Of a stretch of DNA of 64,000 bases, positions 18,301 to 27,133 are shown piece after piece (position 1 is the stretch's first letter; each line of letters opens with the position of its first letter). Position numbers and translations under genes: made by a program. The notes under the pieces are model-generated. The model was not told where the DNA came from and did not search any database. It saw only the letters and a program-made list of their open reading frames with translations. Source of the stretch: Pelagicoccus sp. SDUM812003 (GTDB lineage: Bacteria; Verrucomicrobiota; Verrucomicrobiia; Opitutales; Opitutaceae); the NCBI RefSeq assembly GCF_031127815.1, contig NZ_JARXHY010000009.1:124001-188000 (forward strand), given 5' to 3'.

Positions 18301-19961
18301 AGATTCAAGGAACCGCCGATGTAGCTCTGCAGCGACATGACCATCTCCTCGCGGATCGGGTCGATCGGCGGGTTAGTCACCTGAGCGAAGAGCTGCTTGA
18401 AGTAGTTGGAAAGGTGCTGCGGCTTGTCCGACAGCACTGCCAGCGGGTTGTCGGCGCCCATGGAACCGAGCGGCTCCTTGGCGGTGCCGACCATGCCAGC
18501 GAGGATGAGATTGAGATCCTCTTCGGTGTAGCCGAAGGCCTTCTGGCGGTTGATCAGCTTGTAGTTGCTTTTTGGAACAACGCTGGACTCGGGAATCGGA
18601 AGCTCGTCGAGGGCGATCTTGTAGTCCTTGAGCCATTCGCCGTAGGGCTGGCTGGAGCTGACTTCGCGCTTCACCTCCTCGTCCGAAATGATGCGTCCCT
18701 GGGCCAGATCCGCGATGAAGATCTTGCCTGGCTGCAAACGGCCCTTCTTGACCACCTTGGCAGGATCGACCTTCAAGCTGCCGGTTTCGGAGCCCATGAC
18801 CAGCATGTCGTCGTCAGTCACGAGGAAGCGAGACGGGCGCAGGCCGTTGCGGTCGAGAGTGGCGCCGATGACATTGCCATCGGTGAAGGAAATCGATGCC
18901 GGGCCATCCCACGGCTCCATGATGCAGGAGTGGTACTCGTAGAAGGCGCGCTTGATTGGGTCCATGTCTTCCTGGGTCTGCCAGGCTTCGGGGATCACCA
19001 TCATCATCACGTGGGCCAGCGGACGGCCGCTGAGCACCAGCAGCTCGATCACCATGTCAAGATTCGAGGAGTCCGACATGTGGCGGTCGCAGATCGGGTG
19101 CAGCATCTTGAGCTCTTCCTTGCTGAAGTTGGAGCTCTCCAGCAGCACCTCGCGGGCCCGCATCCAGTTGATGTTGCCGCGTACGGTGTTGATTTCACCG
19201 TTGTGCGAAAGGTAGCGGAACGGCTGGGCCAAGCGCCAGGCTGGGAAGGTGTTGGTGGAGAAGCGAGAGTGGAACATCGCCAAAGCGGAAACCACCTTCT
19301 CGTTCTGCAAATCCAGGTAGTACTCGCGCACCTGCGCCGTGGTGAACTGGCCCTTGTAGGTGATGGTGCGAGAGGACATGGAAATGATGTAGAACTCGTC
19401 GCCCACCCCGCTCACCGTGTCGCGAGCCATGTGGATAGCGTAGTTGCGAGCCACATACAGCTTGCGCTCGAATTCCTGATTGGTCAGCTCCTCGGGCTTG
19501 CCGATGAAGACCTGCTCGATCTTCGGCTCGGTATCGAGGGAGGACTGGCCGAGAGTGGAGTTGTCCTTGGGAACCTCGCGGTAGCAGATCAGCGAAAGTC
19601 CGAGCTTTTCCAAGTTGCGATTCAGCAAGGCGCGACACTCCTCGCGCTGGCTTTCGTCAGCCGGGAAAAACACCATGCCCACGCCGTAGGCGCCCGCTTC
19701 AGGAAGACGAATGTCGCGCTTGGTGAGCTCCTCGACGAAGAACTCGTGCGGAATCTGGATGAGCAGACCGGCGCCATCGCCACAGCACACGTCGTAGCCC
19801 GTGCCGCCGCGGTGCTCCATATTGGTCAGCATGACCAGCGCGTTCTCGATAATCTCGTGGCTCTTGCGGCCCTTCAAATTTGCCACAAATCCGATGCCAC
19901 AGCTATCGTGCTCCATCTCTGGGCAGTAGAGCCCTTTCACATTCTCGCGATCGCTGATCAT
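15366..19961 (-). CDS. gltB: Glutamate synthase large subunit
   Basis: The 1531-residue subunit carries a class-II glutamine amidotransferase domain, a central domain, an FMN-binding synthase barrel and a C-terminal GXGXG beta-helix. The nucleophile is C21 in HDSCGIGF; in this family the residues before it are removed as a propeptide, here 20 residues. The FMN/3Fe-4S region is visible in [24 protein letters not shown] and the cysteine block [15 protein letters not shown]. The C-terminal domain has [16 protein letters not shown] and ERFCVRNSG repeats. gltD follows in the same operon. Upstream lie roughly 840 bases without a supported gene, containing an 11-bp inverted repeat 78-146 bases before the start codon. 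No Shine-Dalgarno sequence precedes the ATG. Confidence 0.97.
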   Translation of the reverse strand: MISDRENVKGLYCPEMEHDSCGIGFVANLKGRKSHEIIENALVMLTNMEHRGGTGYDVCCGDGAGLLIQIPHEFFVEELTKRDIRLPEAGAYGVGMVFFPADESQREECRALLNRNLEKLGLSLICYREVPKDNSTLGQSSLDTEPKIEQVFIGKPEELTNQEFERKLYVARNYAIHMARDTVSGVGDEFYIISMSSRTITYKGQFTTAQVREYYLDLQNEKVVSALAMFHSRFSTNTFPAWRLAQPFRYLSHNGEINTVRGNINWMRAREVLLESSNFSKEELKMLHPICDRHMSDSSNLDMVIELLVLSGRPLAHVMMMVIPEAWQTQEDMDPIKRAFYEYHSCIMEPWDGPASISFTDGNVIGATLDRNGLRPSRFLVTDDDMLVMGSETGSLKVDPAKVVKKGRLQPGKIFIADLAQGRIISDEEVKREVSSSQPYGEWLKDYKIALDELPIPESSVVPKSNYKLINRQKAFGYTEEDLNLILAGMVGTAKEPLGSMGADNPLAVLSDKPQHLSNYFKQLFAQVTNPPIDPIREEMVMSLQSYIGGSLNLLDETPRHCHKIEIRQPVLSSEDLLKIKHIDVDHFQARSIDCTFPVNGKEGALERALERICRDAKDAAAEGFQIIILSHRNIDSDHAPVPSLLATAAVHHYLIREGLRADAEIVVEAGDVWETHHVATLVGYGAAAVNPYLAIESLQDLRDRGVIDASFDDATLLKRFTKAVNSGLLKIFSKMGISTLQSYQGAQIFEALGISKKVIDKYFAGTVSRIEGIGLDEIAKEAIAKHRAGFKDDADLVENPELDSGGNYAWRKDGERHLFNPTTIRLLQHSTATNNVDQFREYARNVDDQSREAFTLRGLMKFKSDRKSIPIEEVEPAENIFKRFATGAMSFGSISWEAHTTLAIAMNRIGGKSNSGEGGEDPIRFTPDENGDSMLSRIKQVASGRFGVNSYYLANADELQIKMAQGAKPGEGGQLPGHKVDAWIGKTRGSTPGVGLISPPPHHDIYSIEDLAQLIYDLKNANREARVNVKLVSEAGVGTIAAGVCKGYADVVLIAGYDGGTGASPLSSIKHAGLPWELGLAETHQTLVRNRLRSRITVQTDGQLKTPRDLAIATLLGAEEWGCATAALIVEGCIMMRKCHLNTCPVGVATQNRELRKRYRGKVEHVVNFFTFMAEGLREIMAELGFRTIDEMVGQSQCLEFRDDIDHWKYKGVDLSPILHRENPVEGDSLCCTIEQKHLIHDIVDRKLIKDAAAALADCERVELSYPIVNTDRAVGAMLSNEISKIYKGDGLPDGTINVKFKGSAGQSFGVFTAKGVRFELEGDSNDYFGKGLSGGTLVVYPDKEAKFSARENVIIGNVAFFGATAGEAYIRGMAGERFCVRNSGVKAVVEGIGDHGCEYMTGGRAVILGETGRNFAAGMSGGIAYVLDRDGSFPAKCNMEMVKLGAVEIEEEVAELKGLIEKHKAQTGSDVAEEILSDWDNMLGKFVRVMPVDYERMLGYMDKVRSSNEYKDEYDIAVKAFDMHLATLA

Positions 19962-20801
19962 AAGCTTAAAGTGTATTCTGTTCCTTAATCGGTTCTCTAT
20001 CCGTGGGTTAGATAGCGTTTCTGTTTGGTGTATTAGCTGAGGTTAGCGGGGTTATGAATAAAATTTATTAATCCTTAACCAGATTTAGTATTAGTACCGC
20101 TAACCTCGCAAGTGAATTTTCATCAGCAAGAGCGCTGGAAGAAGCGCTGCTGCGTCACCATTGAAGCTCGGCTGCGGAGACAGGAATCCCATGGGAAAGG
20201 TTCTTTCCGAAATGGGAGCACACAGTCGACGCGACCGAGAAACGGTCAAGAAAGCCCGCTTCTCTGCACAATCAAAACAGTCTCGGCAACCTGAAAAAGC
20301 GCCTTTTGCCGCTGCAAGCTGGTCATTTTTCCCTGATTTCGCCCTAAATGTCGCCTATTCCCGCTTTTCCCCAGAGCGCCTCGCTGAGGTTCGTTAGATT
20401 TCCTAATAGATCTACGGCAAGGACTTACCGCTAAAACCGTCTCCGACTGGAGGGGCCGAAACGGGGACTCCGAACGAGCGGCGTAAATCGAAAGCTATTT
20501 TTTATATAGTTGCGCGCGAATTGCTAAATCCGTCCCCTCCTCCGCCTCAAGGGAATGAAAAAAGCCGTCCGTTTCCGGAACTCGATTTGCTTCGCCCCTG
20601 CCTTCCCCGCAGTCGACCGAGAAGCGAGTCGCTCCAACCGCCTCCGAAAAACGGATTCCACAATCCAATCGGCCGAGAAAGCCTAGCCCCCTCTACCCGG
20701 GACGTCTCGCCCCTCAACCGTCCCAAGCGCAACGCGACCGGAACCCGGCGAGCAATGCCTTATTGATCAAACAGATACGCAATTCGCTCTACCAAAAACG
20801 A
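19962..20801. other. Long intergenic region upstream of gltB
   Basis: This stretch separates gltB from the Dabb gene. Its short reading frames have no start context, no family resemblance and no codon pattern, so I call no gene. Besides the inverted repeat near gltB, it holds AT-rich patches around 20050-20095 and 20498-20512 that could be promoters. It looks regulatory or degenerate. Confidence 0.5.
20039..20107. promoter_or_regulatory. Inverted repeat flanking an AT-rich core upstream of gltB
   Basis: GAGGTTAGCGG (20039-20049) is repeated as its exact complement CCGCTAACCTC (20097-20107), separated by 47 AT-rich bases in an otherwise GC-rich window. The arms lie 78 and 146 bases upstream of the gltB start. 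The core contains promoter-like hexamers on the minus strand. The arrangement suggests two operator half-sites around the gltB promoter. I cannot identify the regulator. Confidence 0.55.
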
Positions 20802-21215
20802 TCACACCGATATTGCGTCGTAGACCACAACCCTTTCCCAAAGATGGGAATACTTCTCAACGAAGACCTTATGGATCGGGTGAACCTGATACGCGTCCTG
20901 CTGTTCGGCCGACTCGAAGTAAAGAATCTCCGACACGGAAAAGCTGTTGTCGACCACATCACGCTTCTCGGTGCTGGCTGGCACGCCGATGTGAATGCCC
21001 TTCACTTCGGGAATATCCTTCAGGCTCCTCAGTCCGGCGATGAGCAAGTCTCGATCCTCCATCGAATCAGGCCGTTTCAGCCAAAAGAAAACGTGATGAA
21101 CAAGTGGATACCGATCGGTGAAGGCTTGAGGGGCCGCGGCCCCAATTCCCCCTAAAGCAGCCACCGAAGCGGCGCTGGCGATGAAGCGTCTTCTATTCTG
21201 GGTCTTCATAGGCAT
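20802..21215 (-). CDS. Dabb (stress-responsive A/B barrel) protein with Tat signal
   Basis: The 137-residue protein begins with a twin-arginine signal ([17 protein letters not shown]), so it is probably exported folded. The mature part is a single Dabb domain, a ferredoxin-like dimeric alpha/beta barrel: it starts [16 protein letters not shown] and ends [14 protein letters not shown], both typical of the family. Dabb proteins are usually small stress-induced or cyclase-like proteins. Exported forms recur in several phyla, with no established role. Two start codons two residues apart (21215 and 21209) are equally possible. It is transcribed divergently from the SDR gene, with 82 bases between the starts. 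Confidence 0.88.
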   Translation of the reverse strand: MPMKTQNRRRFIASAASVAALGGIGAAAPQAFTDRYPLVHHVFFWLKRPDSMEDRDLLIAGLRSLKDIPEVKGIHIGVPASTEKRDVVDNSFSVSEILYFESAEQQDAYQVHPIHKVFVEKYSHLWERVVVYDAISV

Positions 21216-21297
21216 AGTGAAAAAAGACTAGCAGATTTCGCCCTGCCGCCAACCTTCAAACGCCACAAGAGCACTCTTTCGAACAACCAGCCTACCC

Positions 21298-22017
21298 ATG
21301 CCTCAAACCGCCATCATCGTGGGAGCTAGCTCCGGCATCGGAGAAGCCCTCGCCCGACAACTCGATAGAAACAACTGGCGCGTCATCGCCACGGGCCGTC
21401 GAGTCGAACGCCTCGAACACATCTCTCGCGACTGCTCATCGCGCTTCACCTGTCGATCCATGGACGTGCGACGCATCGAGCCTACTCTCCATCTGATTGA
21501 CGAGCTTTTCCTCAACTTCGCTCCCATCGACCTCGTGATAATAAACAGCGGTGTCGGCTCCACAAATCCCGAGCTGCTCCGGACGAGCGACGAGGAGATG
21601 ATCGACACCAACGCTCGCTCCTTCGCTCTCATCGCCGCTCACGTCAACAAGCATTTTCTCGCCCAAGGGCGCGGGCACCTCGTTGGCAATACCTCCATCG
21701 CTGGCCTTCGCGGCGGCCCAGCCGTCGCCTATGCTGCAAGTAAAGCCTTCGCCTCCAACTACCTCGAAGGCCTCCGCCTCCGGTCGATCGCTGACAAGAA
21801 CGGCATCCACGTCACCGATATTCGTCCTGGATTCGTGGATACCGAAATGATCGACAAGTCGAAAGCCTTCTGGGTCGCCTCGCCAGAAAAGGCCGCCCGA
21901 CAGATCCTCAGGGCCATTGCCCGGCGAAAAGGCGTCGCCTACATCACTCGTCGCTGGGCGCTCATCGCCTTTCTGCTTAAAACGCTGCCGGCAGGGGCGC
22001 TGGCTCGCCTGCGGTGA
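21298..22017 (+). CDS. Short-chain dehydrogenase/reductase (SDR)
   Basis: This 239-residue enzyme is a classical SDR, an NAD(P)-dependent oxidoreductase of alcohols, ketones or sugars. It has the Rossmann glycine motif GASSGIGE (residues 9-16), basic residues after the second strand (ATGRRVERL) suggesting NADPH, the NSG motif at 83-85, and the catalytic S133, Y145 and K149 (YAASK). After the active site come PGFVDTEM and a hydrophobic C-terminal segment (WALIAFLLKTLPAGALA), which may attach to the membrane. The next gene, a nitronate monooxygenase homologue, begins 90 bases downstream on the same strand and may share a transcript. Substrate is unknown. Confidence 0.92.
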   Translation: MPQTAIIVGASSGIGEALARQLDRNNWRVIATGRRVERLEHISRDCSSRFTCRSMDVRRIEPTLHLIDELFLNFAPIDLVIINSGVGSTNPELLRTSDEEMIDTNARSFALIAAHVNKHFLAQGRGHLVGNTSIAGLRGGPAVAYAASKAFASNYLEGLRLRSIADKNGIHVTDIRPGFVDTEMIDKSKAFWVASPEKAARQILRAIARRKGVAYITRRWALIAFLLKTLPAGALARLR

Positions 22018-22107
22018 GGCCTGAACCCTAGGGATCAGACCGAAATGATGACAAATCTGTCTCTAATTCCATTGAAATACTCCCGCGAGCGCTCACTGTG
22101 CCTCGCT

Positions 22108-23544
22108 ATGACTACTTTTTTCTCTCGCAACGCTCTGCCCGCGCTCATCCAAGGCGGCATGGGCATCGCGATCTCCAACTGGCGTCTGGCCCGCTCCGTG
22201 GCTCGCCGCGGCCACCTAGGCGTGGTTTCCGGCACCGCCATCGATCGCGTCGTTGCCTGCCGTCTCCAGGAGGGCGATCAGGATGGGCTCGTACGCCAGG
22301 CCTTCGACGCCTTCCCCAATCGAGAAATGGCAGACCGCGTCTACGCTCGCTGGCACCGTCCCGAAGGCTTGCCCGAAGCAGGAGCTTACCGCCCGGTTCC
22401 GATGTTCAGCGCCGATCCTCCCGCCCATCTGCTGGAGCTTGCGGTGATCGCCTCCTTCACCGAAGTCTGGCTGGCCAAGCGCTCCGCGAGCGGACCGGTC
22501 GGCATCAATCTTCTGGAAAAGATCCAGGCTCCCACCCTGCCGCTTCTCTACGGAGCCTTGCTAGCAGGAGTCGACTACGTGCTCATGGGCGCCGGCATTC
22601 CTCGAGACATCCCCTCTCACCTCGACGCGCTTTCCCAGCATCAGCCCTGCTCCTTGAAACTGAAGGTTGAGGGCGGCGAAGACGAATCGATCCCCTTCGA
22701 CCCGAGCCAGTTCGCTTGCCAAGACACTCCCATCCTCCGCCCGAAGTTCCTCGCCATCGTCAGCTCCCACGTTCTGGCCATGTCCCTCGCTCGCTCCGGC
22801 GGCGTGGACGGCTTCGTGGTTGAGGGCCCTACCGCCGGCGGACACAACGCCGGTCCACGCGGCTGGTCGCCCGCCGCCAACGACGAGCCAGTCTACGGGC
22901 CCAAGGACGCGGTGAGTCTCGAGCGCATCAAAGCCCTCGGCTTGCCGTTTTGGCTCGCTGGCGGACAAGAGGAGCCGGATGCCCTGCAAAGGGCTCGCGA
23001 GCTCGGAGCGGCCGGCATCCAGGTGGGCACCGCTTTCGCTTTCTGCTCCGACTCCGGCATGGATCCACGCGTGCGCCTCAAAGCCCTGGCCGCCACGATC
23101 TCCGGACAGATCAAAACCCTCACCGAAGGCCGCGGATCGCCCACTGGATTTCCCTTCAAGGTCCTGCCCCTTCCCGGCACCGAGGGCGGTCGGGCCGCAG
23201 CGGAACGCATTCGCCAAAGCTGCTTGCACGGCTACCTGCGCAGCGCCTTTCGCAAGGCGGACGGCACTCTCGGCTGGCGCTGTCCCTCCGAGCCCGAGGA
23301 ACTCTACGTGGCCAAAGGCGGCAAAGCCGAGGACTGTCCCGATCGACGCTGCCTCTGCAACGGCTTGCTGGCCACCGCCGGCTTCCCCCACAAGCTCAAG
23401 GAAGGCGGCACCGAGCTGGCCCTCGTCACCACTGGACTGATGGAAAACTTGAAACGCTTCCTCGCCCACGCCGAAGACTACGACGCCAACGCGGTGATCG
23501 ACTACTTCTGCGGGGCCGAGGCCAAGCTACCGGCCACCGTCTAA
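22108..23544 (+). CDS. Nitronate monooxygenase family flavoenzyme
   Basis: This is an FMN-dependent TIM-barrel enzyme of the nitronate monooxygenase / 2-nitropropane dioxygenase family (478 residues from the chosen start). The family begins at IQGGMGIAIS, binding FMN phosphate and the first strand, and continues with GFVVEGPTAGGHNAGP, containing the catalytic-His block, FWLAGGQEEPDAL and GIQVGTAFAFC. I chose the ATG at 22108, seven residues before the first conserved segment; an in-frame ATG at 22045 adds 21 residues with no conserved features. The C-terminal third contains a cysteine-rich patch (EDCPDRRCLCNGLL), as in the longer subfamily. The gene ends in a clear intrinsic terminator. The true substrate may not be a nitronate. 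Confidence 0.88.
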   Translation: MTTFFSRNALPALIQGGMGIAISNWRLARSVARRGHLGVVSGTAIDRVVACRLQEGDQDGLVRQAFDAFPNREMADRVYARWHRPEGLPEAGAYRPVPMFSADPPAHLLELAVIASFTEVWLAKRSASGPVGINLLEKIQAPTLPLLYGALLAGVDYVLMGAGIPRDIPSHLDALSQHQPCSLKLKVEGGEDESIPFDPSQFACQDTPILRPKFLAIVSSHVLAMSLARSGGVDGFVVEGPTAGGHNAGPRGWSPAANDEPVYGPKDAVSLERIKALGLPFWLAGGQEEPDALQRARELGAAGIQVGTAFAFCSDSGMDPRVRLKALAATISGQIKTLTEGRGSPTGFPFKVLPLPGTEGGRAAAERIRQSCLHGYLRSAFRKADGTLGWRCPSEPEELYVAKGGKAEDCPDRRCLCNGLLATAGFPHKLKEGGTELALVTTGLMENLKRFLAHAEDYDANAVIDYFCGAEAKLPATV

Positions 23545-23563
23545 AAATACGATTTATATCCCC

Positions 23564-23602
23564 AAAACAAAGGCGTCGCGCAAGCGGCGCCTTTTGTTTT
23601 TT
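23564..23602 (+). terminator. Rho-independent terminator after the nitronate monooxygenase gene
   Basis: AAAACAAAGGCGTCGC (23564-23579) pairs with GCGGCGCCTTTTGTTTT (23584-23600) around a GCAA loop, with one G-T pair and one extra T. The stem ends in a T-run. The flanking A- and T-runs make it usable from both strands, which fits the convergent MATE gene ending at 23630. Confidence 0.85.
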
Positions 23603-23629
23603 CCACCTTCGAAAGCCGCCAAGCCACCC

Positions 23630-25039
23630 CTAGCTGACGGCCGGACAACTCGCAACGGCCTCGTCATCGCCCTTGATCAGATTTCGTATCCATTTCTTGG
23701 ATCCGAAGCGCCAAACGCACAAGAAGACCTTCACGAACTCCTCCGAGTTGATGGCGAGGAAAACCATGTACAGCGGCAGCTTCCAAACGAAGGCCGCCAA
23801 ATAGGTGAGCACGATGCCCACCGCCCATTGGCAAAAGATGTCGAGACCGAGACAAAACCGCGCATCGCCGCCGCTGCGCAACAACCCCACGATCACCGTC
23901 ACGTTGATGGAGCGAAATCCGCTCACGAACGCCAGGGCCGACAAGACCTGCAGAGCCTCGCTCAACGTCTCCTCTTCGATGGCCGGATAGAAGCTCAAGA
24001 TCAAACCGCGACTGCTCCAAATCAACGCGCAGGAAAACACGGCGCACATCATCGACCAGACCAGGAAGGCCTTGCCCTCGCTCCATGCCGCGGAGTAATC
24101 CTCCGCTCCCAATCGATGTCCAGTGATGACCGACGCCGCGGTGGCGATGCCGACATAGAGAGCGACGATGATCGACTCGATGGGCGTGATCATCGAGAGC
24201 ACCGCCAACTGACTCGTGCCCATGCGCCCTACCAGTATGTTATATATCAATACGCCCATCGACCAGACCACGCCATTGACAGCCAGCGGCAGGCTCACCC
24301 TCGCCACCTTGCGCCACAATCCGCTTTGCAAACCGAGCTTCAGATCGCTCCAACGACAGGCCAGCGGATTCTTCCTCAAATAGACGAAAGCGATCAGACA
24401 GGCCGCCTCCAGCAGAGAACTGATCAGCGTCGCGTAAGCCGCCCCATCGAGGCCGAGAGCGGGAAAACCGCCATGGCCGAAAATCAGCAAGTAGTTCAAT
24501 AGGACGTTCGACCCAACGCCGATCACGCTCAAGCGCATGCTGATCTTCGCCTGCCCAATGCTGCGCAAGGCCACCGAAAACACAGTGCCCAAGATCAGCG
24601 GCAGCGACATCAAGCCCGCAATGCGCAGGTAGGAGCCGCCTAGGGCGATCACTTCCGCGTCCTTGCTCGCCAAGCCCACCATCGCCTCCGGCAAACCGAA
24701 GCACAAAGCGATAAACAGCAGCGCGAAGGGCAGACCGAGCAGCAGCGAGATCGCGGTGGAGCGACGGGCTCCCTCCCGACTCTTGGCCCCCCAATGCTGG
24801 CTCACGATCACCCCGCCTCCGCTGGCGATGCCAAAAAGCGCCAGATTCATCACGAAGATGATGCGACCGGAAAACCCGACCGCCGCCACCTCGCTGACAC
24901 CGAGATGGGACGTCATCATGATATCCGCAAGCGAGCGCGACGAAAACATCAGCGTCTGCAAGCACACCGGTATGGCCGTCGCCAGCAAACGCCGAACAAA
25001 CGCCGGCTCAAAACTCAGTTTCACACTTTCCCAGATCAT
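23630..25039 (-). CDS. MATE family multidrug/metabolite exporter
   Basis: The 469-residue protein has twelve predicted membrane helices in two similar halves. The MATE features are clear: an N-terminal PVCLQTLMFSSRSLADIMMTSHLG, a first-half GGVIVSQHWGA and a second-half AASVITGHRLGA. Such proteins export drugs or metabolites against Na+ or H+. I chose the ATG at 25039 because it gives the standard family length and has a purine-rich AAGGGAA about eight bases upstream; an in-frame start at 25156 would add 39 basic residues with no family match. It converges on the nitronate monooxygenase gene. Specificity is not predictable. Confidence 0.92.
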   Translation of the reverse strand: MIWESVKLSFEPAFVRRLLATAIPVCLQTLMFSSRSLADIMMTSHLGVSEVAAVGFSGRIIFVMNLALFGIASGGGVIVSQHWGAKSREGARRSTAISLLLGLPFALLFIALCFGLPEAMVGLASKDAEVIALGGSYLRIAGLMSLPLILGTVFSVALRSIGQAKISMRLSVIGVGSNVLLNYLLIFGHGGFPALGLDGAAYATLISSLLEAACLIAFVYLRKNPLACRWSDLKLGLQSGLWRKVARVSLPLAVNGVVWSMGVLIYNILVGRMGTSQLAVLSMITPIESIIVALYVGIATAASVITGHRLGAEDYSAAWSEGKAFLVWSMMCAVFSCALIWSSRGLILSFYPAIEEETLSEALQVLSALAFVSGFRSINVTVIVGLLRSGGDARFCLGLDIFCQWAVGIVLTYLAAFVWKLPLYMVFLAINSEEFVKVFLCVWRFGSKKWIRNLIKGDDEAVASCPAVS

Positions 25040-25241
25040 CCTTAACCGTTCCCTTCCAAACCCCGGTCCGCGACGCGCAGTTTCCAAATCAACCCCGCGA
25101 ACCCATACGCGCCGAACCACGAGACCGCGGCGACATGGCCCGCAATCTCGCCACAAAAAAAGAAGCCAGACCGAATGCGGACGAGCAAAGCCAGCGGCAA
25201 GTCTTTTTGCGGGGAGAGATCGCTCCCATGTAAGAGCGCTC

Positions 25242-25283
25242 CATGCCGCACAAGCCTACAACGCTGCAGGCTTGTGCGGCATG
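25242..25283. repeat. Perfect 16-bp inverted repeat between the DUF3817 and MATE genes
   Basis: CATGCCGCACAAGCCT (25242-25257) is followed after 10 bases by its exact complement (25268-25283). It lies just past the stop codon of the minus-strand DUF3817 gene. There is no T-run on either side, so it is not a classical terminator. It may be a dispersed palindrome, a processing site or a factor-dependent stop. Confidence 0.7.
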
Positions 25284-25326
25284 CGGGCGGCTTTCGTCCT
25301 ATAGACGACCGACCTTTCTCAGCCGC

Positions 25327-25656
25327 TTACGCCTCGGCGCGAAGCTTTCCGCGAAGCTGCCGCTCCACCAGAAACGGGGCTATCGGAAGCAGCGAGGCGA
25401 CGAAATAAAGCGCTCCGCGGGTGAGCGGCCACTTGAAGCGCAGCATAGCGTCGACCAGCAATGCCGCGTAGGCGATGAACAGAATCCCGTGGGCCCAGCC
25501 GACGTACTTCACCGCATCCGGCCAGCCGGCCAAGTACTTCAGCGGCATGGCGATGCCGAGCAATACCACGTACGAAACTCCCTCCCAAAACGCGACCTTG
25601 CAGAAGCGCTCCAGCCTTTCCCTGTCCTTGGCGTTGTTCATTGGCTCCCGACTCAA
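25327..25656 (-). CDS. DUF3817 small membrane protein
   Basis: The 109-residue protein has three hydrophobic helices and the family pattern EGVSYVVLLGIAMPLKYLAG followed by VKYVGWAHGILFIAYAALL. DUF3817 proteins are short integral membrane proteins found across bacteria, with no known function. The start may be at 25656 or at the second Met 15 bases later (25641); the family usually begins shortly before FWEGVSY, which does not decide between them. It precedes the MATE gene on the same strand, but a 16-bp inverted repeat separates the two. Confidence 0.85.
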   Translation of the reverse strand: MSREPMNNAKDRERLERFCKVAFWEGVSYVVLLGIAMPLKYLAGWPDAVKYVGWAHGILFIAYAALLVDAMLRFKWPLTRGALYFVASLLPIAPFLVERQLRGKLRAEA

Positions 25657-25700
25657 AGAGCTGAGCGCCGGAAATCAAGCCAGACCGGATCCGGAGACGG

Positions 25701-26831
25701 CTATTCGCCGGCCAGCAAGGAGCTGAAGTTCACATCCGCCGCCAGCACCCCCTCGAAGGCGCCGTCCGCCCCGAGGATGGCCCGCGAGACCGTGAAGCAA
25801 AAGCTGTCGGTCGCCACGGAGCGATAGATGTCCGACACCGCAGTTGCCTCCCCCCGCCCGTCGCAGGCTCGGCGAAACCAATCGCGACGCGTCCAATCCT
25901 TGCCGATCGCTTCCCGCTCCGGCTTGGAGCCGTCGTTTCGTACGTTCGCCGTCTGCTGCACCCCAGAAGCGTCCGTCATGTACATCAGCTCGAAGATGGG
26001 AAACTGGTTAACCAGTTCCGCCAGCCTCCGCTCTCGACTGCTCGCGGTGCCGAGACGGATTTCACGATCGCTGGCGATCTGGTCGAAAATGCGAGTGGCT
26101 TTCCGATGGGCCTGGATGCGAAAGGTTCCCACCGACAGCAGCAGGTGCTCGCAAAGCTCCCTCACCGCCGAGCCGGACTCCGCCACCCGCATGGCCGAAG
26201 CGGAATGCTGCTCCGCGATGGCGGCGATGGAGCCCACCTTGTCGCCAAGAGCCAATATGCTGGCAGAAGACCCGTCACCCCGCTGCGTCGCGTCCAATCC
26301 GGCGGCCAGCACCGCCTTCTGAATACAGGATTCGATGGAGGTCACCTTATCTCCCACGCTGGCCGTAGCGCTGGAGGTCCGGCCGGCCAAACTCTCCACC
26401 TCCACCGCCACCGCTTCGAAGGCCCGACCAGACTTTCCCGCGTTAGCCGCTTCGATGCCGGCATTGATCGCCAGAATCTTGCTTTGATTGGCCAGCCGTT
26501 TGATGGAGTCCACGATCTCGCCAATGCTGCTGGACGAGAGCTTGAGCCCTTCCATGGCCTGTTCGAGCTCCTTGGCCATCTTCTGGGCGTCGTTGGCAAT
26601 GCGCGTGGCATCCTCCGCCTGACGTTCCGCGCCCGCCGCCATCTCGCTGGCCAGGTCCGCCAGATCAGGAGCCAACTTGGAGAGGGCGATCGACGCCCGG
26701 GCGATGTCGGATATGCGACGTTCCTGCAACTCACCGGAAGCCGAAGGCCTGGCCTGGGCGCTCGGAGCCCGCGCCACCGGGCCTTCCTTTACAATCGATG
26801 ACTTGCTTCTGCTTAACCTATTAAAAATCAT
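25701..26831 (-). CDS. Soluble chemoreceptor-like protein with C-terminal Cache/PDC sensor
   Basis: This 376-residue protein has the usual receptor order reversed. The N-terminal half is a coiled-coil MCP signalling domain whose tip reads IVDSIKRLANQSKILAINAGIEAANAGKSGRAF. The C-terminal 120 residues look like a PDC/Cache fold (YMTDASGVQQTANVR, GKDWTRRDWFRRA, SDIYRSVATDSFCFTVS, GVLAADVNFSSLL). Conserved residues for binding an amine or carboxylate, such as the SDIYRS and TVS strands, are present. There is no membrane helix. I chose the ATG at 26831; an in-frame extension to 26975 is rich in Arg and unconserved. The sensor is probably cytoplasmic, reading internal metabolites. The tip differs from the canonical one, so coupling to CheA/CheW needs testing. 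Confidence 0.85.
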   Translation of the reverse strand: MIFNRLSRSKSSIVKEGPVARAPSAQARPSASGELQERRISDIARASIALSKLAPDLADLASEMAAGAERQAEDATRIANDAQKMAKELEQAMEGLKLSSSSIGEIVDSIKRLANQSKILAINAGIEAANAGKSGRAFEAVAVEVESLAGRTSSATASVGDKVTSIESCIQKAVLAAGLDATQRGDGSSASILALGDKVGSIAAIAEQHSASAMRVAESGSAVRELCEHLLLSVGTFRIQAHRKATRIFDQIASDREIRLGTASSRERRLAELVNQFPIFELMYMTDASGVQQTANVRNDGSKPEREAIGKDWTRRDWFRRACDGRGEATAVSDIYRSVATDSFCFTVSRAILGADGAFEGVLAADVNFSSLLAGE

Positions 26832-27133
26832 AAAACGCTTCGGAGAGCATGGCATGTACCTCGCGCGGCTTTCGCGGGCCATTAGCAGCCTTTTTACAGA
26901 TCGCCCCACCGATCGCTCAGATTGAATCAGATCGGCACGTTCGAGCGCCGTTCGCCAGCGGCGCAAGCTGCTCAAAAGCCTTCATCGTCATGCAGTTGTC
27001 TACGCGAGCTGCGCTCTCGTTTCTTCGAATGCGCCCATCGAAGTGATAGCCTGCTGCAGGCCCGCTAATACCTGCGGCTGTTCTTTGAACAACGGGGCGA
27101 ACCGGGTTCCTTCACCCCAAACCCAAACAGCAA
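26832..27133. other. Divergent intergenic region between two soluble chemoreceptors
   Basis: The two soluble receptor genes are transcribed away from each other over these 302 bases, which must hold both promoters. I see no convincing gene, tRNA or strong repeat. The bases before the plus-strand start at 27134 (CCCCAAACCCAAACAGCAA) carry no ribosome binding site. Confidence 0.5.

Noticed and set aside
16236-19988. A 1250-codon open frame opposite gltB
   Set aside because: It lies entirely on the antisense strand of a complete, motif-verified gltB. Its translation is rich in Val, Asp, His and Gln, with no recognisable domain. Long antisense frames are expected opposite GC-rich codon-biased genes.
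20112-20766. Several short frames in the region upstream of gltB
   Set aside because: None has a start context, conserved motif or coding-like composition; I leave the region as non-coding.
25242-25283. Calling the 16-bp inverted repeat a terminator
   Set aside because: There is no T-run on either side, so I list it as a repeat.
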